Below are positions 6,408 to 7,542 of a stretch of DNA of 7,542 nt, one piece after another. The notes under the pieces were generated by a model that was not told the origin of the DNA, ran no database searches, and saw nothing but the letters and a program-made list of their open reading frames with translations. Numbering within the stretch: the stretch's first letter is position 1; every line of letters begins with the position of its first letter. Source of the DNA: CAZAEL01 sp964484135 (lineage in GTDB: Bacteria; Elusimicrobiota; Elusimicrobia; FEN-1173); contig CAZAEL010000074.1 in assembly GCA_964484135.1 (NCBI GenBank), forward strand, positions 1-7,542. Direction: 5' to 3'. Position numbers and translations under genes: made by a program.

Positions 6408-6616
6408 AAACCGCCCTCCCGTCTGAGGACCGCGCGATAGCCCCGCTCTTCCCGGAGGAGGGTGATCTTGCCCTCGCGGGAAAGCCAGCCCAGGGCCAGG
6501 AAAAGCAGGCTTTGGGAGATTTTCAGGTCGGCGCGCAGCTTGAGGGCGGAGGCTTCGCCGTGGCGGTCCAGATACCGCCAGACCTCCCCGGCCGCCTCCC
6601 CGACCTCAGGCTGCAC
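6404..6616 (-). CDS. Small winged helix-turn-helix protein (DUF2582/PF10771-like)
   Basis: This 70-residue protein looks like the winged-helix family PF10771 (DUF2582). The N-terminal helix GEAAGEVWRYLDRHGEAS is followed by KLRADLKIS, a recognition-helix-like stretch LLFLALGWLSREGKI, and a short wing ending near Leu63. The LALGWLxREGKI pattern is typical of the family. Its role is not established; binding of DNA or RNA is inferred from the fold only. It covers just the domain, with no effector or sensor part. The GTG at 6616 is the only usable start after the accB stop, but it lacks a clear Shine-Dalgarno sequence, so the start is uncertain; translation may depend on accB. The gene runs in the same frame as accB, separated by the accB TGA and 17 sense codons. 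Its TGA stop overlaps the TTG start of uppP, which suggests translational coupling with uppP. Confidence 0.75.
   Translation of the reverse strand: MQPEVGEAAGEVWRYLDRHGEASALKLRADLKISQSLLFLALGWLSREGKITLLREERGYRAVLRREGGF
6414..6420 (-). promoter_or_regulatory. Ribosome binding site for uppP
   Basis: GGGAGGG on the minus strand lies 6 bases before the TTG at 6407, inside the end of the winged-helix gene. It supports TTG as the uppP start; no nearby ATG is available in that frame. Confidence 0.7.
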
Positions 6617-6637
6617 GGGGGAGTCGCGGGGAACGGC

Positions 6638-6653
6638 GGCGCGGGGCCGCGCC
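6638..6653 (-). other. GC hairpin between accB and the winged-helix gene
   Basis: A perfect 6-bp stem (GGCGCG with CGCGCC) and a 4-base loop lie in the 51-base gap, starting 14 bases after the accB stop. No T-run follows, so it is not a typical intrinsic terminator. It could stabilise an mRNA end or mean nothing in DNA this G+C-rich. Confidence 0.3.
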
Positions 6654-6667
6654 GGACGCGGAAACGC

Positions 6668-7165
6668 TCATGAGGCGGGATCCACCAGGAAGAGGTTTTG
6701 CCCCGCGGTCACGGGCTTGCCGTTCTCCACCAGGACTTTGCGGATCACGCAGGGCCGGTCCGCGCGGATCTCGTTCATGACCTTCATGGCCTCCACGATG
6801 CACAGCACCGTGCCCAGGGCCACGCGGTCCCCCTCCTTCACGAAAGGGTCCGACTGCGGGGACGGGGAGCGGTAGAAAACCCCGGCCAGGGGCGAGGCCA
6901 CGGAATGGAACTGGTTTTGCTCGGGCGGCGGGGAAGCCGGAACCGCGGCCGGCGAGGGAGCGGCCGGTGACGCGGGCACCGCCGGCACGGGCCGGTGGGA
7001 CTCGGCCCTCCGGCGCACGAGGCGGAGGTAGAAATCCTTCTCCTTGACCTCCAGCTCCTGCAGGTCCTGGGAGACCATCAGCTCATAGTAGGGCTGAAGC
7101 TCCTCGGGACCCGGGGCCTTGGCCCCGGGCTTGGGCGGGTTCGCGTTGGGTTTCGGCTCGGTCAT
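6668..7165 (-). CDS. accB: Biotin carboxyl carrier protein of acetyl-CoA carboxylase
   Basis: AccB carries CO2 on a covalently bound biotin between the biotin carboxylase (AccC) and the carboxyltransferase (AccAD) in the first step of fatty-acid synthesis. The protein has 165 residues, a normal length. Residues 20-53 resemble the AccB N-terminal helix region (LMVSQDLQELEVKEKDFYLRL). Residues 58-85 are a Pro/Ala-rich flexible linker. The C-terminal half is a biotinyl domain with the attachment motif EAMKVMNEI; the biotinylated lysine is Lys128. The ATG at 7165 has purine-rich GGAGAGAGAGG just upstream, about 9 bases away counted from GGAG. Usually accC follows directly; here a small winged-helix gene follows instead, so accC must be elsewhere. 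A biotin carrier of another carboxylase or decarboxylase is possible, but the N-terminal region argues for AccB. Confidence 0.9.
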   Translation of the reverse strand: MTEPKPNANPPKPGAKAPGPEELQPYYELMVSQDLQELEVKEKDFYLRLVRRRAESHRPVPAVPASPAAPSPAAVPASPPPEQNQFHSVASPLAGVFYRSPSPQSDPFVKEGDRVALGTVLCIVEAMKVMNEIRADRPCVIRKVLVENGKPVTAGQNLFLVDPAS

Positions 7166-7210
7166 GGCCTCTCTCTCCGGAAGGTTCGTCGCGCCGAGCG
7201 GCTCTTGCGG

Positions 7211-7542
7211 CTAGCGGTCCCGGCGCCTGCCCCGGAAACCGTCGTCCCGTCGGCCGCGGAAACCGCCGCCCCGGTGGCCGCGGTCGTCGTGGTCGCGGGA
7301 GGGCCGGGGGTTCTCCAGCTCGGAGCCCGGCTTCAGGACCGCCTTGCGGGACAGGTTGACGCGGCCCTGGTTGTCGATCTCCACGCACTTGACCTCGATC
7401 TCGTCCCCCACCTTCACCACGTCCTCCACGCGGTCCACGTGGTTGACGTCCAGCTGGGAGATGTGGACCAGTCCGTCCTTGCCGGGCATGACCTCCACGA
7501 AGGCGCCCAGCCGCGGCATGATGCGGACCACCTTCCCCTTGT
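7211..7542 (-). CDS. pnp: Polyribonucleotide nucleotidyltransferase (PNPase), C-terminal part
   Basis: Only the 3' end is present; the 5' part lies beyond 7542 and the frame stays open to the window edge. The protein degrades RNA 3' to 5' by phosphorolysis, releasing nucleoside diphosphates. The visible part is an S1 RNA-binding domain. It starts with KGKVVRIMPRLGAFVEV, continues with PGKDGLVHISQL, has RVEDVVKVGDEIEVKC, and closes with GRVNLSRK, a very PNPase-like run. After S1 comes a tail of about 40 residues rich in Arg, Gly and Asp, ending in two GFRGRR units and a TAG stop. Such basic Gly-Arg tails usually add RNA affinity; that role here is inferred. The RNase PH and KH domains are not visible, so another S1 protein is formally possible, but the PGKDGLVHISQL pattern and the tail favour PNPase. 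accB follows 45 bases downstream. Confidence 0.92.
   Translation of the reverse strand, partial: KGKVVRIMPRLGAFVEVMPGKDGLVHISQLDVNHVDRVEDVVKVGDEIEVKCVEIDNQGRVNLSRKAVLKPGSELENPRPSRDHDDRGHRGGGFRGRRDDGFRGRRRDR
7226..7270 (-). repeat. 24-base tandem repeat encoding an octapeptide in the PNPase tail
   Basis: Two imperfect 24-base units are recognisable from GGAAACC at 7234-7240 and again at 7258-7264 on the plus strand. On the coding strand they encode GFRGRRDD followed by GFRGRRRD. The unit length is a multiple of three, so copy-number change would keep the frame. Confidence 0.6.

Noticed and set aside
6606..6671. A 21-codon reading frame (starts MSVSASGAAP) overlapping the accB stop as ATGA
   Set aside because: There is no ribosome binding site, the product is Arg/Pro-rich low complexity, and the frame overlaps the better-supported winged-helix gene. 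It cannot be excluded, but nothing supports it.

Overview
This is a G+C-rich bacterial window (roughly two thirds G+C by eye) with every supportable gene on the minus strand. Read from high to low coordinates: the 3' end of pnp, accB, a small winged-helix gene, uppP, a 129-base gap, then ftsK, lolA, rodZ and rimO. LolA, a RodZ-type protein and UppP point to a diderm (Gram-negative-type) bacterium. The gene order and the small winged-helix protein would suit an uncultivated phylum such as Elusimicrobiota or Omnitrophota, but that placement is a guess that the window cannot prove.

The window has two co-directional blocks. The first (7542-5622) holds PNPase (RNA decay), the biotin carrier of acetyl-CoA carboxylase, a possible DNA-binding protein of about 70 residues, and undecaprenyl-diphosphate phosphatase (lipid carrier recycling). 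The second (5492-51) holds the FtsK DNA translocase, the LolA lipoprotein chaperone, a RodZ-like cell-shape protein and RimO, the radical-SAM enzyme that methylthiolates ribosomal protein S12. Most junctions are tight: TAA followed directly by GTG at ftsK/lolA, 10 bases at lolA/rodZ, and a TTGA overlap at the winged-helix gene/uppP. Each block could therefore be one transcript. The 5493-5621 gap is the likeliest internal promoter site. Functionally this is envelope, division and growth housekeeping.

The unusual part is rimO and its 5' boundary. Two copies of one small palindromic element lie here. One (794-852) sits inside the rimO reading frame and adds 20 residues without breaking it. The other (1528-1589) fills the whole rodZ-rimO gap and carries the rodZ stop and part of the rimO start at its edges. 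A third, different element (1105-1195) is also inside rimO. It is made of two inverted arrays of a 7-base unit around a small hairpin and adds about 30 residues. Together the insertions explain why this RimO is about 490 residues rather than about 440. They resemble in principle the in-frame palindromic elements known from Rickettsia, but I do not recognise the sequences as a named family.
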